DNA of 64,000 bases from JBDFMH01 sp047238125 (GCF_047238125.1 NZ_JBDFMH010000001.1:310001-374000); one strand, 5' to 3'; shown: positions 25,725 through 34,685, counted from the first letter of the stretch. Notes: a model not told the origin generated them from the sequence alone. Program-made: numbers and translations.

Positions 25725-27364
25725 AGCGCGCCGCCGCCTGGATCGCGCTCGTGGCGGGGCTCCTCGCGCTCGCCGCATTCGCGCTGAAGGGGCCGGATCG
25801 CGTGTCCTCCGCCCTGCTGGCGGGCACCGAGGGGCGCCCGCTCGATCCGGTGCAGCGCGGGGCGATCGCCTTCTACGGTGCCGATTTCGGCGGGCTGTCG
25901 CTCGCCGCGCTTGAAAGCCATGCGGTGCCCTGGCGGCTGGTCGCGGCGGCGCTCCTGCTCGATGCGCGCGATGCTGATCCCGCCGTCCGGCTCGATCCCG
26001 CCGCGCTTGCCGCCACCATGGCCCGGTTCGGCTTCCTGTCGCCCGCCGCCATCGGCAACTGGCCCGCCGGCGTGCCCGCGATCCGCTCCACGCTGCCGCT
26101 CGGCTTCACCCATGGCGATCTGCCGCTGGTGCGCGGGCTGCCGGTGCGCGTCGCCAATCTCGGCTGCGCGGCCTGCCATGCCGGCGTGATGTGGCGTGCG
26201 GACGGCACTCCTGATCCGGCGCGCGCCTGGCTCGGCACGCCCAACAGCTCGCTCGATCTCGAAGCCTATACGCAAGCTGTCTTCCGCGCGATGCGCCGAC
26301 AGACGCGCGATCCTGATCGGCTGCTGGCCGCCGCCGCCACGCTGTTCCCCGATATGGGCACGGGCGAGCGGCTGGCGCTGCGGCATCTGGTCCTGCCACG
26401 CGTGGCCGATCGGCTGGCGGCGCTGGCCGGGCAGGATCGGCCGCTGCCTTTCCCGAACGGCACCCCCGGCAGCACCAACGGCATCGCCGCGCTCAAGCTG
26501 GCGCTGGGCGTGCCGCTGGCCGGCGGCGGGGCGGGGGAGGTGGGGTTCGTCTCGATTCCCGATGTGGGCAATCGCAACTGGCGCAGCAGCCTGCTGGCGG
26601 ACGGTGCCTATGCCGTGCCCGGCCGGCCGCGCAACGCGCCCACCACCGCCGCCGATCTCACCCCCGCCCATGCCAACGCGCAGGCGGCGATCACGACCTT
26701 CTTCACCGTGCCCAGCATGGGCGTCCATCCCGATCGCGCGATCGACAGCCTGCCCGCCGCGCGCGACGTCACCGCCTTCCTCGCCCGCTATCGCCCGCAG
26801 CGCTTCCCCGGCCCGATCGATCGCGCCGCCGCCGCCGCCGGCCGCACTCTCTATGCCGGCCGCTGCGCCGCCTGCCACGGCGCCTATGATGGGTCGCTGG
26901 ATGCGCCAAGGCTGCTGCGCTTCCCGAACTGGATCGGGCTGGTAGGTACCGATCCCTTGCGTGCCCGCCTGCTCGATGCCCGGCTCGCCGCCGCAGTCGC
27001 CGCCTCGCCCTATCGCGACAAGGTCGCGCCGGCGTCGACCGGCCGCTATGCCGCGCCCCCGCTCACCGGCCTCTGGGCGAGCGCGCCCTATCTCCACAAC
27101 GGTTCGGTGCCGACGCTCGCCGCGCTGCTCGACCCCGCGGCGCGGCCGGTTCGTTTCAAGGTCGGCGGCCATGCGCTGGATTTCGCTGCGGTCGGCCTGC
27201 GCCTCACCCCGGCGGGCGACTATCCGCCCGGCTATCGCCCCTGGTCCACCCCCGCTTGGATCGATACCCGCCTGCCCGGCAAGGGGGCGGGCGGGCATGA
27301 TCACGGCAGCGACCTGTCCGCGATCGAAAAGCGCCAACTGATCGAATATCTGAAGCTGCTGTAA
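25721..27364 (+). CDS. Dihaem c-type cytochrome, exported
   Basis: A 547-residue protein from the ATG at 25721. The N-terminal membrane or signal segment is WIALVAGLLALAAFAL. Haem sites are CAACH at 149-153 and about 382-386. Between them are LGTPNSSLDLEAYTQAVFR and PDVGNRNW; the C-terminal half (GLWASAPYLHNGSVPTLAAL) matches the dihaem cytochrome c peroxidase-related or cytochrome family often annotated simply as a c-type cytochrome. It is probably periplasmic and membrane tethered. The reaction is unknown. It ends 23 bp before the convergent nitroreductase gene. Confidence 0.88.
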   Translation: MKRAAAWIALVAGLLALAAFALKGPDRVSSALLAGTEGRPLDPVQRGAIAFYGADFGGLSLAALESHAVPWRLVAAALLLDARDADPAVRLDPAALAATMARFGFLSPAAIGNWPAGVPAIRSTLPLGFTHGDLPLVRGLPVRVANLGCAACHAGVMWRADGTPDPARAWLGTPNSSLDLEAYTQAVFRAMRRQTRDPDRLLAAAATLFPDMGTGERLALRHLVLPRVADRLAALAGQDRPLPFPNGTPGSTNGIAALKLALGVPLAGGGAGEVGFVSIPDVGNRNWRSSLLADGAYAVPGRPRNAPTTAADLTPAHANAQAAITTFFTVPSMGVHPDRAIDSLPAARDVTAFLARYRPQRFPGPIDRAAAAAGRTLYAGRCAACHGAYDGSLDAPRLLRFPNWIGLVGTDPLRARLLDARLAAAVAASPYRDKVAPASTGRYAAPPLTGLWASAPYLHNGSVPTLAALLDPAARPVRFKVGGHALDFAAVGLRLTPAGDYPPGYRPWSTPAWIDTRLPGKGAGGHDHGSDLSAIEKRQLIEYLKLL

Positions 27365-27386
27365 GCCTCCGATTACGGGAGGGGCG

Positions 27387-28370
27387 TCACACCAGCAGCT
27401 CCTCCACCGCCAGCCGCGCACGCGGATAGGCCGCGCCAGCCGGGGCCCGCCCGATCCGCATCGTGCTGATCAGCGTGCGCCCCGCCGGCACGCCGAACCG
27501 CGCCGCCAGCGCCGCCGCGCAGGCCGCATCGTCGGCCAGCGCCGCCATCACCGCCCCATCCAGACCCGCCGCCGTCACGCGCAGCCACAGCCGATGGAAG
27601 GCGCGCCCGCTGTCGAACCGCGCTTTCCCCGCCGGGCGGTGGAACAGCAGCACGGCCGCCGATCCGCGAATCGTCGCCGCCTCGCCGGTCAGCGGCGCGG
27701 CCAGCCCGATCGCATCGAGCGGCCGGAACAGCGGGCCCAGCACCAGCCCCGCGCCGATCGCCTCGATCCGCGACATCGCCATTGCCTCGGCGTTCAGCCC
27801 GTCGCGCGCCCAGCGCGGATCGCGCCGCGACAGCCGCATCCAGCTGCGCAGTTCCGCGCGAAAACCGGTGTCGCGCAGGAAGCCCAGGCTCGCCGGATCG
27901 GCCAGCACGGCGATGGCCGCAATGCCGTCCGCATCGGCCACCACGATCGCATCCTCGCCCGCCAGCCCGCGCGCGGCCGTCCGGTCCGCCTCGGTCGGCG
28001 ACTCGAACGCGCCGCGCCACGATCGCCTCCCGGCCACGAACGCACCTAGCGGATCGGCCGTGCCGCCAGGCTCGATCGCGAACGCCCGCACCGGCTGCAG
28101 ATCGCCCTCCGGCGCGCCGCCCGCAGGCCCCCGGTCGATCAGCGTCAGGCCATGGCCCGCGCAGGCGATCGCCATCCCCTCGGCCGCCGCCCCCAGGCTG
28201 GTTGCCGCGTCGCGCCCCTCGGGATCGCCCGCCGGCAGCCGCCGCCCCCTATCCTCGAACAGGGTCACGTTGCCGTCCGCGAACCGCCACCGCGCCGGCT
28301 GCACATTGTGCACGCTTGGGGCTAGCGCCGCTTCCGCCACCAGCGCGCGGATCAGCTCAACCGCGATCAT
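27387..28370 (-). CDS. Acg-family nitroreductase-like flavoprotein
   Basis: A 327-residue protein from the ATG at 28370, which overlaps the stop of the preceding acyltransferase gene by ATGA. The N-terminal APSVHNVQPARWRF (about 17-30) is the FMN-binding signature of the nitroreductase superfamily in its Acg branch. FVAGRRSWRGAF and the C-terminal LISTMRIGRAPAGAA also fit. Acg-type proteins (such as mycobacterial Rv2032) bind FMN, but most have no proven nitroreductase activity. It is the last of five coupled genes; a ThiF-like adenylyltransferase sits two genes upstream, a partnership also reported as a fused protein in mycobacteria (Rv1355c/MoeY). Confidence 0.8.
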   Translation of the reverse strand: MIAVELIRALVAEAALAPSVHNVQPARWRFADGNVTLFEDRGRRLPAGDPEGRDAATSLGAAAEGMAIACAGHGLTLIDRGPAGGAPEGDLQPVRAFAIEPGGTADPLGAFVAGRRSWRGAFESPTEADRTAARGLAGEDAIVVADADGIAAIAVLADPASLGFLRDTGFRAELRSWMRLSRRDPRWARDGLNAEAMAMSRIEAIGAGLVLGPLFRPLDAIGLAAPLTGEAATIRGSAAVLLFHRPAGKARFDSGRAFHRLWLRVTAAGLDGAVMAALADDAACAAALAARFGVPAGRTLISTMRIGRAPAGAAYPRARLAVEELLV

Positions 28371-29452
28371 GCCAGCGCCTTGGCGAACAGGTGCGTGCGG
28401 TGCAGCGGCTTCGCGCCCAGCCGTTCCATCTGGCGCAGGCTGGCGGCATTCCCGTCGGCGATCCAGGTGATGCCGAGCCTCGTATATCCCCCGTCGCGCA
28501 GGTTCGCGATCAGACGCGCCAGCATCGCCCCCATCAGCCCGCGGCCATGTTCGGCTCGCGCCACCGAATAGAAGATGATTACGGCGCGCTTGCGGTTCAG
28601 CCGATAACGCAGAAACTGGAACGGCGTCCGCCAGCTGATCCGTGATCGGGTCGCCGCCATGAATCCGTTCAGGTCGGGAATGCACACGATCACGCCCACC
28701 GGCCGCCCGTCATGCGTCAGCACGCTCGACAGGCGGGGATCGAGGATCGCCATCATCTCGCCGGCCTGGAAGCGGAATTCCTCCGCGGTCAGCGGCACGA
28801 ACATCGGGTTGCGATCGAACCCGTCGTTCAGCACCGCGCGCGCTTCCTCCATCCGCGCCGCGAAATCGGCCTTGGCGATCGGCGTGAAGGCATAGCCGGC
28901 GGGCACCGGCCGCGGCACGCTCGGCGCGTCCGCCACGTCCAGTTCGAACGTCGTCATCGGAAAGGTCGCGACATAGCCGTTCGCCTCGAGCAGGCGCGGA
29001 ATGTGCGGCGGGTTCGCGATCATGTCGGTGAAGGCGGGCTTGCCGAAACCGCCGGTCTGCACGCCCGCCTGCTGCATCGCGGTCAGGTTGAAATTCCCGA
29101 TGATCTCGTCGCAGCCCTGGTCGCGCGCGAATGCCTCCGCCGCACCCAGCAGCGCCGCCGCCGCCTCGCCGTCGTCCGCGCAGTCGAAGAAGCCGAACTG
29201 GCAGCGGTTGGTGCCGTGCCGAGTATTCGACTCGCGGTGCACCAGCGCGATGATCCGCCCGATCGGCCTGCCGTTGCGATGCGCGGTCCAGAAGCCATGG
29301 GGATTGCCGCCCGCCAGCAGCGGGTTTTTGGCCCGATCCAGCATCCGCAGCACGTCGGCCCGCATCGGTGAGACATAGAAGCTGTCCGCCGGATAGGCGT
29401 TGAACGGCGCGTCGAAGAACGCCCCGGCATCCCCTTGAATCAGCCGGATCAT
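28367..29452 (-). CDS. GNAT-type N-acyltransferase
   Basis: A 361-residue protein from the ATG at 29452 (MIRLIQGDAGAFFDAPFNAY). A two-part layout is visible: an N-terminal substrate-binding half with NPLLAGGNPHGFWTAHRNGR, and a C-terminal GNAT fold whose acetyl-CoA loop is VARAEHGRGLMGAMLARLI, followed by GITWIADGNAASLRQMERLG. It resembles YghO-like acetyltransferases of unknown substrate. Both ends overlap neighbours by ATGA, so it is translated with the membrane protein upstream and the nitroreductase downstream. A substrate presumably shared with these partners is inferred only. Confidence 0.82.
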   Translation of the reverse strand: MIRLIQGDAGAFFDAPFNAYPADSFYVSPMRADVLRMLDRAKNPLLAGGNPHGFWTAHRNGRPIGRIIALVHRESNTRHGTNRCQFGFFDCADDGEAAAALLGAAEAFARDQGCDEIIGNFNLTAMQQAGVQTGGFGKPAFTDMIANPPHIPRLLEANGYVATFPMTTFELDVADAPSVPRPVPAGYAFTPIAKADFAARMEEARAVLNDGFDRNPMFVPLTAEEFRFQAGEMMAILDPRLSSVLTHDGRPVGVIVCIPDLNGFMAATRSRISWRTPFQFLRYRLNRKRAVIIFYSVARAEHGRGLMGAMLARLIANLRDGGYTRLGITWIADGNAASLRQMERLGAKPLHRTHLFAKALA

Positions 29453-30618
29453 GCCCGCGCCGCCAGTCGCGCCACCATGTCGAGCTCGTCGGCCAGCGCC
29501 TCGCCGCCGCCCGCGCCCCCCGCCGCGATCGCCAGGAAGCGCGGCGGATCGCGGCTCAGCCGCACCAGATGGCTCGCCGCCTGCGCCGCCAGCAGGTCGC
29601 GCGCGGCATCGCCCGCCTCGCCGGCCGGGGCCGATCGCTGCGTGGTCACGCGCCGCTCGGCCATCCGCCCCGCCGCCCCGCCATAGGCCGCCAGCGCCGC
29701 GCCTTCGATCAGCCGGCCCGATGCCAGCAGCGGATGCGCCGCGATCAGCCGGTCCGCGTCCGCCGGCTCGGGCAGCCGCGCGATCGCCGCGATCAGCGAG
29801 GGCCGCGCGCGCGCCAGCAGCCGCGCCTCGCCCAGCCGCTGCGCGATCAGCACCATCGCAGCGGTCGCGCTGCCGATCGCCGCCAGCCGGGCCAGCGCCT
29901 CGATCGTGGCCTCCGGCAGCAGCAGCGCCGCGCCCGCCGCCACCAGCCCGCCGCCCGCAAGCACCAGCGTGCAATCCGCCAGCAGCATCGCCACCGATCC
30001 CGCGCCATTGGCGAAGCGCGACGTCGCCAGCACCAACAGCAGGATCGCGAATGCGCCGCCGCGCACCGGCAGCCCGGGCAGGATCGCGGTGAAATCGCTC
30101 GCCGCCAGCGGGATCGCCAGCAGCAGCGCCAGCGCGAACACGTTCGCCTCGCGCGCCTCGGCCGGGGCCAGGTCACCGGGTTCGCGCCGCACCAGCAGCA
30201 GGATCGCCGCCGCCGTCGCCACCGCCTGGAACAGCGCAAGCGCGATCAGCACGCCGCTGCCCCAGAACGGCCCGATCAGCAGCGCGGCCACAGAGAAGCC
30301 GATCGCCCCGCCCAGCGCCAGCCACTTCACCGGCCGGCGCGCATGGCGGCGCACCAGATGCTCGGCCAGCCACAGCGCCAGCAGCGGCAGCCACGCCGCC
30401 ACCATCATCAGCGGCACCGCGGCGATCGTGTCCGGCATCGGCCAGGCGATCAGCCGCGCCACCAGCAGCAGCGCCAGCCCGCGGTAAAGCGTCGCCAGCC
30501 GCGCCGCGACTGCCGATCCGCCCCGTCGCGGGCCCGCCAGCGCCGCCAGCGCCGCGATCACCGCCGCCAGCGCGATCGCGTTGATCAGCAGGTCGGTCGC
30601 CAGCCGCGCGTCGCTCAT
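29449..30618 (-). CDS. Polytopic membrane protein of unknown function
   Basis: A 389-residue protein from the ATG at 30618. About eight hydrophobic helices are visible in the first 270 residues, including LINAIALAAVIAALAALAG, LMMVAAWLPLLALWLAEHLV, VKWLALGGAIGFSVAALLIG, VLIALALFQAVATAAAILLLV and VAMLLADCTLVLAGGGLVAAG. A cytoplasmic, arginine-rich C-terminal region follows (about 290-389) without a recognised domain. It is overlapped by ATGA on both sides, between the ThiF-like enzyme and the acyltransferase. It could anchor the complex or move its product; no transporter family is recognised. Confidence 0.72.
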   Translation of the reverse strand: MSDARLATDLLINAIALAAVIAALAALAGPRRGGSAVAARLATLYRGLALLLVARLIAWPMPDTIAAVPLMMVAAWLPLLALWLAEHLVRRHARRPVKWLALGGAIGFSVAALLIGPFWGSGVLIALALFQAVATAAAILLLVRREPGDLAPAEAREANVFALALLLAIPLAASDFTAILPGLPVRGGAFAILLLVLATSRFANGAGSVAMLLADCTLVLAGGGLVAAGAALLLPEATIEALARLAAIGSATAAMVLIAQRLGEARLLARARPSLIAAIARLPEPADADRLIAAHPLLASGRLIEGAALAAYGGAAGRMAERRVTTQRSAPAGEAGDAARDLLAAQAASHLVRLSRDPPRFLAIAAGGAGGGEALADELDMVARLAARA

Positions 30619-31493
30619 GCCGCGGCCATCATCTTCGTCAGGAAGCGCCTTACCAGTAGCCGCCGCACCGCCGCGATCGGCGCAGGCTGCGGCCGCTCGA
30701 TACGCACCGCGTGGGTGTTCAGGAAATAGCCGCGGCAGTCGGTGCCCCCCGGCCGGCCCAGGATCACGCGGATCGCCTCCTCGGCCATCAGCGTGCCCGC
30801 CATCGTCACCATCGTCGAAAAGGAGAAGCGCGACCGCTTGCCCGCCGCCACCTCGGCCGCCACCGCCAGATCGACATGCTTGTGGCTCGATGAATGGGTC
30901 AGCACATATTCGATCTCGCGGACCAGGCATTCGGCCTTCATCGCGGCATCGATCCGCGTCCATTCGACGCCCACGGTCGGATAGCCCAGCCGCTCCTCCA
31001 GCCGCGGATCGCCCGGCTTTACCACGGTGACGGAGGGCAGGGGCGATGCATAGGCGTCGATCACGGTGCGGCCATGCGCCTTGGCGCGGCGATAGAGGTG
31101 CACACCGGCGGCGGCATCGTCCATCCCGTTCACGATCACGTCCACGCCGGCCGCCACCCGGTCCAGCGCGGCGGTCCATTCCGCTCCCATCAGGTCGATC
31201 CGGGCTTCGGGATTGATGCGCAGGGCACCGTCGCGCGCCGCTTCCGCCTTGGGCCGGCCCACCGTGTCCAGCGTCGCGAACAGCTGCCGGTTGAGGTTCG
31301 AGACTTCGAACGTGTCGATATCGGCGATCGTGAAGCGGCCCACGCCGGCGCGCACCAGCGCCATCAGCGCCGCGCCGCCCATCCCGCCGGTGCCGGGGAT
31401 GAACACATGCGCCGCGCGCAGCCGCGCCTGCTCCGCCTCGGTCACGAAGCCGCGGTTGCGCGTCGTCATCTCGGCATAATCGAAGCCGCTCAT
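30615..31493 (-). CDS. ThiF/E1-like adenylyltransferase
   Basis: A 292-residue Rossmann-fold protein. The ATP loop is GTGGMGG (34-40), the acidic pair ADIDTFE (58-63) and the arginine finger SNLNRQ (65-70) are present; Lys82 (GRPKAEA) and Asp125/126 (NGMDDAAAG) complete the E1 nucleotide site. No CxxC zinc pairs are present, unlike MoeB or ThiF, and no clear catalytic cysteine crossover loop, so it may adenylate without forming the usual thioester. E1-like enzymes activate the C-terminus of ubiquitin-like proteins or peptides. No such partner is encoded nearby. It is coupled by ATGA to both neighbours. Confidence 0.85.
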   Translation of the reverse strand: MSGFDYAEMTTRNRGFVTEAEQARLRAAHVFIPGTGGMGGAALMALVRAGVGRFTIADIDTFEVSNLNRQLFATLDTVGRPKAEAARDGALRINPEARIDLMGAEWTAALDRVAAGVDVIVNGMDDAAAGVHLYRRAKAHGRTVIDAYASPLPSVTVVKPGDPRLEERLGYPTVGVEWTRIDAAMKAECLVREIEYVLTHSSSHKHVDLAVAAEVAAGKRSRFSFSTMVTMAGTLMAEEAIRVILGRPGGTDCRGYFLNTHAVRIERPQPAPIAAVRRLLVRRFLTKMMAAA

Positions 31494-32437
31494 CGCGCGG
31501 GCCTCAGCCGGCCGAGGCTACGGTCCGCCGTCAGCCACTGCGCGGTCGGTGCCACCACCGCCTGCACCGCCAGCATCGCGATCTGCACGCCCAGCCGCGG
31601 CAGCGCGCCCTTGGGCACGCTCTCGCTCAGGAAGCGGCGGGCGGTGCCCAAGTTGATCTGGCCGATCTGCAGCACATCGTCTCCCCTCTGATAATCCAGC
31701 ATCGTCGCGCAGAAATCGTTGTAACGCGGGTCGCGATGCTTGGCGGCCACGTCCAGGCTCTTCTTCAGATTGTCGGAACCCCCGGTGTACGCGTTGGTGA
31801 TTACCAGCCGTTCCTCGTCGAAGCCGGCATCCGCGCCCACCCCGAACGCATCGCGATGGTCGCGCATGATCTGCCGCGCGATGTGGCGGTGGGCAAAGCT
31901 CGGCTGGGTGCCCGGCTGGCCGGGAAAAACCTGATCGAACGTCTCGGCCACCATGCCGACGACGGCCGGTACCTGCGTCACGCTGCTGATCCACAGCGGC
32001 CGCATCCGCCCGCGCAGGAACAGCAGGAAACAGGTCAGCCCATAGAGGATCCACGACAGCCCCGCGCTGCGCGCGCCCGGGTCCACCATCACCAGCCCCA
32101 GATGCAGCACATGGATGCGCTCGGCGCCCTGGTCGACCGGGATCAGCGGCATCGCGTTGAACGCGATCGGCTGGCCGGTCGCCGCATCGCGCACCAGCGT
32201 GATGACGGTGCGGCTCCAGGCCTGCCCGTCATCCGCGAACAGCCCGTAATCCAGGTCGCGCCCGTCAAGGCATGCGCGCACCACCGCGCGGCAATCGGCG
32301 ATCAGCGCTGCCAGCGCGTCCGCCGGCAGCCAGGCGCCAGGCCGCTCCACGATCTCCACCGCAAAGCGCGCGCTTGGCCGGAAGCTGATGTGAAGATGGT
32401 CCGATGCCAGCGCACGAAAGGGCAGGGGAAGCGCCAT
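31490..32437 (-). CDS. First gene of the E1-like operon: uncharacterised GNAT-like protein
   Basis: A 315-residue protein (MALPLPFRALASDHLHISFR...) that I do not assign to a named family. The middle segment VLHLGLVMVDPGARSAGLSW looks like a GNAT-type acyl-CoA site (beta strand, then Arg/Gly-rich turn, then helix WILYGLTCFLLFL). A C-terminal QIAMLAVQAVVAPTAQWL helix may associate with the membrane. It is the first gene of the coupled operon, with its start 105 bp from the divergent VOC gene. That gap must contain the operon promoter. Confidence 0.72.
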   Translation of the reverse strand: MALPLPFRALASDHLHISFRPSARFAVEIVERPGAWLPADALAALIADCRAVVRACLDGRDLDYGLFADDGQAWSRTVITLVRDAATGQPIAFNAMPLIPVDQGAERIHVLHLGLVMVDPGARSAGLSWILYGLTCFLLFLRGRMRPLWISSVTQVPAVVGMVAETFDQVFPGQPGTQPSFAHRHIARQIMRDHRDAFGVGADAGFDEERLVITNAYTGGSDNLKKSLDVAAKHRDPRYNDFCATMLDYQRGDDVLQIGQINLGTARRFLSESVPKGALPRLGVQIAMLAVQAVVAPTAQWLTADRSLGRLRPAR

Positions 32438-32542
32438 CGTCGATCAGCAAACCAGATCGCGCAGCCGGCGGCAAGGCGGGTGATTGACCCTTGCCCTGCC
32501 GCCGCAATTAAGCGAACGATCCTCACTAACGAGGAGAGAGCG

Positions 32543-33064
32543 ATGCCGTTCGGACCAATCTTCCAGCTCGGCTATCTGGTCGATGCGCTCGAACCAGCGA
32601 TGAAGCATTGGACGGACGCGTTCGGTGCGGGTCCCTTCTTCGTGCTGCCGCCGCGCCGGTTCGCCGCGTTGACGGTCGATGGTGTGCCCACTGATGACGA
32701 TGCGATCATCGCCGATGTGGCGCTCGGCCAGCTCGGTCATCTCCAGATCGAGCTCATCGTGCCTGGCCCGGCGCCGTCCACCTATCATCACTTCCTGGAT
32801 GCCGGCCAGCGCGGTCTGCATCATGTCGGCATCCTGGTCGACGATTTCGACGGCAAGCGCGCGGACGCGCTGGCCGCGGGCTATGTGCCCGAAACCGAAG
32901 GCCAGAGCGCGCTCACCCGCATCGCCTATCTGCGACCGCCCTCCACCCAGGGCGGCAGCGTGATCGAACTGGTCGAGACCTGCCTGCAGGTTGACGCAGC
33001 GTTCGGCCGGGTCCGCGATGCCGCGGATGGCTGGGACGGGCGCGATCCGGTCCGGCAATTCTGA
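32543..33064 (+). CDS. VOC (glyoxalase/dioxygenase-fold) family protein
   Basis: A 173-residue protein from the ATG at 32543, preceded by GAGGAGAG. The babba fold has metal ligands suggested by HLQIELI (with Glu), GLHHVGILVDDF and VIELVET. This group resembles methylmalonyl-CoA epimerase-like or 4-hydroxyphenylpyruvate-related VOC proteins, but the substrate is unknown. It overlaps the GMC oxidoreductase start by one base (TGATG), suggesting the two act in the same catabolic step. Confidence 0.85.
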   Translation: MPFGPIFQLGYLVDALEPAMKHWTDAFGAGPFFVLPPRRFAALTVDGVPTDDDAIIADVALGQLGHLQIELIVPGPAPSTYHHFLDAGQRGLHHVGILVDDFDGKRADALAAGYVPETEGQSALTRIAYLRPPSTQGGSVIELVETCLQVDAAFGRVRDAADGWDGRDPVRQF

Positions 33065-34674
33065 TGGCGGATGCGACGTTCGACTATATCGTCTCGGGCG
33101 CGGGCTCGGCCGGCTGCGTCGTGGCCGCACGCCTCAGCGAATCGGGGCGGTATCGCGTGCTGCTGCTGGAAGCAGGGCCGGAAGACAGCGCCTTCTGGAT
33201 CAAGGTGCCGATGGGCTATCCGATGCTGTTCGCCAATCCGCGCGTGAACTGGATGTTCGAAAGCGAGCCCGAGCCGGAACTGAACGGCCGCCGCATGTAT
33301 CAGCCGCGCGGCAAGGTGCTGGGCGGCACCAGCTCGATCAACGGCATGCTCTATATCCGCGGTAACGCGCGCGATTATGATCTCTGGCGCCAGATGGGCT
33401 GCACCGGCTGGAGCTACGACGAGGTGCTGCCCTTTTTTCGCAAGGCGGAGGATCAGCAGCGCGGCGAGGACGCCTATCACGGCGTCGGCGGCCCGCTCAC
33501 CGTGTCGGATCAGCCCGGCCGCTCGCCGATCGCGGAGGCGATCGTGGCCGCCGCGCAGGAAGCCGGCATCCCCTACAATCCCGATTTCAACGGCGCGCGC
33601 CAGGAAGGCACCGGCTTCTTCCAGACGACCACGCGCAACCGCCGCCGCGCCAACACGTCGCAGGCCTATCTCGCGCCCGCGCGCCGCCGGCCGAACCTCG
33701 AGGTCGCAACCGGCGCGCACGCCACCCGCATCCTGTTCGAAGGCACGCGCGCGGTCGGCATCGAATATCGCGATCGCACCGGCCTCCACACCGCTCGCGC
33801 CGCGCGCGAGGTGATCGTTTGCGGCGGCGCGTTCGGCTCGCCGCACCTGCTCCAGCTGTCGGGGATCGGCCCGGCCGATCATTTGCGCGCGATGGGCGTG
33901 CCGGTCATCGCGGACAGGCCCGCGGTCGGCGATCGCCTCAAGGATCATTTCTATGCCTCGCTGATGTTCCGCTGCACGCAGCCGATCACGATCAACGAGC
34001 TTGCCCGCAGCCCGCTCGCGAAGCTGAAGGCGGGGATCGATTATCTGCTGTTCAAGCGCGGCCCGCTGGCCGCCAACGGCATCTTTGCGGGCGCCTTCAC
34101 GCAGACCGATGCCGCGCAGGATCGGCCCAATCTGCAGATCAACACCAATATGTGGACGGTCGAGAGCCGCACGAAATCGGGTATGAAGCCACACGCCTTT
34201 CCCGGCTTCACGATGAGCCCGGTGCATCTGAACCCCGTCGCCAGCGGCACGGTGCGGCTGAAATCGCCCGATCCGCTCGCCGATCCGGAGATCCGCCAGA
34301 ATTTCTTCCAAGACCGGCGCGATATCGATGCCATGGTCAGCGCCGTGAAGATCGTCCGCACGATCGCCGCCCAGCCCGCGCTCGCTCCCTGGATCCACAG
34401 CGAGATCGCGCCCGGCGCGGACCGGCACGACGATGCCGCGATCGAAGCCTGGCTGCGCGCCGCCGCGATCGCCAATCTTCATCCGGTCGGCAGCTGCGCG
34501 ATGGGCGGCGATCCGTCCGATCCGCTCGACCCGCGCCTGCGCGTGCGCGGCGTCCAAGGCCTGCGCGTGGCGGACGCCTCGGTGATGCCCACGCTCCCCG
34601 CCGGCAACACCAACGCCCCCTCGATCATGATCGGCGAAAAGGCGGCCGCGATGATTCTGGAGGATGCGGGGTAG
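33064..34674 (+). CDS. GMC family FAD-dependent oxidoreductase (choline/alcohol dehydrogenase-like)
   Basis: A 536-residue enzyme. FAD dinucleotide fold VSGAGSAGCVVAARL is at about residues 10-24, and the GMC signatures PRGKVLGGTSSINGMLYIRG and GAFGSPHLLQLSGIG follow. The C-terminal active site HPVGSCAMG with the ending NTNAPSIMIGEKAA matches choline dehydrogenase-like and other alcohol oxidoreductases. The length is normal. It is coupled to the VOC protein. The substrate is probably an alcohol; a BetA assignment is not supported because no betaine genes are adjacent. Confidence 0.94.
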   Translation: MADATFDYIVSGAGSAGCVVAARLSESGRYRVLLLEAGPEDSAFWIKVPMGYPMLFANPRVNWMFESEPEPELNGRRMYQPRGKVLGGTSSINGMLYIRGNARDYDLWRQMGCTGWSYDEVLPFFRKAEDQQRGEDAYHGVGGPLTVSDQPGRSPIAEAIVAAAQEAGIPYNPDFNGARQEGTGFFQTTTRNRRRANTSQAYLAPARRRPNLEVATGAHATRILFEGTRAVGIEYRDRTGLHTARAAREVIVCGGAFGSPHLLQLSGIGPADHLRAMGVPVIADRPAVGDRLKDHFYASLMFRCTQPITINELARSPLAKLKAGIDYLLFKRGPLAANGIFAGAFTQTDAAQDRPNLQINTNMWTVESRTKSGMKPHAFPGFTMSPVHLNPVASGTVRLKSPDPLADPEIRQNFFQDRRDIDAMVSAVKIVRTIAAQPALAPWIHSEIAPGADRHDDAAIEAWLRAAAIANLHPVGSCAMGGDPSDPLDPRLRVRGVQGLRVADASVMPTLPAGNTNAPSIMIGEKAAAMILEDAG

Positions 34675-34685
34675 GTTGCGCCACT

